Shown piece by piece: positions 63,879-64,000 of a stretch of 64,000 nucleotides of DNA (position 1 is the first letter of the stretch; each line of letters opens with the position of its first letter). Source of the DNA: Streptomyces sp. NRRL B-3428 (GTDB lineage: Bacteria > Actinomycetota > Actinomycetes > Streptomycetales > Streptomycetaceae); assembly GCA_000721375.1 (NCBI GenBank), contig JOGW01000002.1, forward strand, positions 310,001 through 374,000, given 5' to 3'. Made by a program: the position numbers and the translations under genes. Below the pieces are notes generated by a model. The model was not told the DNA's origin and made no database searches. It saw only the letters and a program-made list of their open reading frames with translations.

Positions 63879-64000
63879 CCGCGCCCCTCGAGGCCCCACT
63901 GCGCCTCACCTGGGTCCAGCCGGAGGACCTGCTGGGTCATGAGCTGCAACAGCTCCGGCTGGAGGGGCACGACGTCACCTCGGTCGAGTCGCGCTGGCTG
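63875..64000 (+). CDS. 5' end of a fourth gene of the glycohydrolase operon (runs off the window)
   Basis: The first 42 codons read VTAPLEAPLRLTWVQPEDL and continue LGHELQQLRLEGHDVTSVESRWL to the window end. GTG overlaps the previous stop (GTGA). From memory, similar N-termini start further ADP-ribosylglycohydrolases in Streptomyces, but the conserved domain is outside the window. Confidence 0.5.
   Translation, partial: MTAPLEAPLRLTWVQPEDLLGHELQQLRLEGHDVTSVESRWL

Overview
The window is a high-GC actinobacterial chromosome segment, almost certainly Streptomyces. The evidence is the strong third-position GC bias, many GTG starts, GTGA and ATGA stop/start overlaps, and the gene content (pyruvate kinase, gltBD, two-component, LuxR-LAL and BTAD regulators, GH35 and GH46 glycosidases, Tat-exported phosphatases). 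I see no rRNA, tRNA, CRISPR array, insertion sequence or prophage.

Layout. 1-4.1 kb: 5' end of pyruvate kinase, a cupin, a SIMPL-domain protein and a Tat-exported 5'-nucleotidase. 4.1-7.0 kb: a two-gene siderophore-type unit (diamine monooxygenase and PLP decarboxylase) with no NIS synthetase or acyltransferase beside it. 7.2-10.2 kb: aminopeptidase N and an AroQ chorismate mutase. 10.2-13.1 kb: an AraC regulator divergent from a GH35 beta-galactosidase. 13.1-19.8 kb: a NarL-type two-component pair, an HExxH/zinc-ribbon protein, an ankyrin/HEAT protein, a YnfA-type membrane protein and a large membrane protein. 19.8-23.8 kb: an unrecognised protein with a Gly-rich hydrophobic segment and a LuxR-LAL regulator.

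24.1-41.4 kb holds the main catabolic locus. Two SDRs, echA20, ipdA, ipdB and ipdC sit on the left. fadA6, kstR2, ipdF and a two-subunit acyl-CoA dehydrogenase sit on the right. By protein resemblance and order this matches the mycobacterial KstR2 regulon for steroid C/D-ring (HIP) breakdown. The two halves are separated by about 7 kb of unrelated genes (phosphatase, MFS, SIMPL, HIT-like, MMPL, BTAD). Two nearly identical 18-bp operator-like dyads lie in the two divergent promoters of the locus, each between an SDR and a catabolic operon, and they tie the halves together.

41.4-52.9 kb: a MerR regulator with its aldo/keto reductase, a lone cytochrome b (qcrB) paralogue, a hydroxysteroid-dehydrogenase-like SDR, a GH46 chitosanase convergent with a sugar ABC transporter that has a LacI-type double operator upstream, a lamin-tail protein, a VWA protein and the decayed remains of a polymorphic toxin/immunity locus. 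52.9-58.9 kb: gltD and gltB (GOGAT) with GlnR-like sites upstream. 59.3-60.0 kb: a VIT-family iron/manganese transporter with an iron-box-like site. 60.3-64.0 kb: translationally coupled ADP-ribosylglycohydrolase paralogues; the middle one has altered metal-site residues and a fourth gene runs off the end.

A recurrent feature is short in-frame or stop-spanning tandem duplications (13-27 bp units) at the ends of genes.
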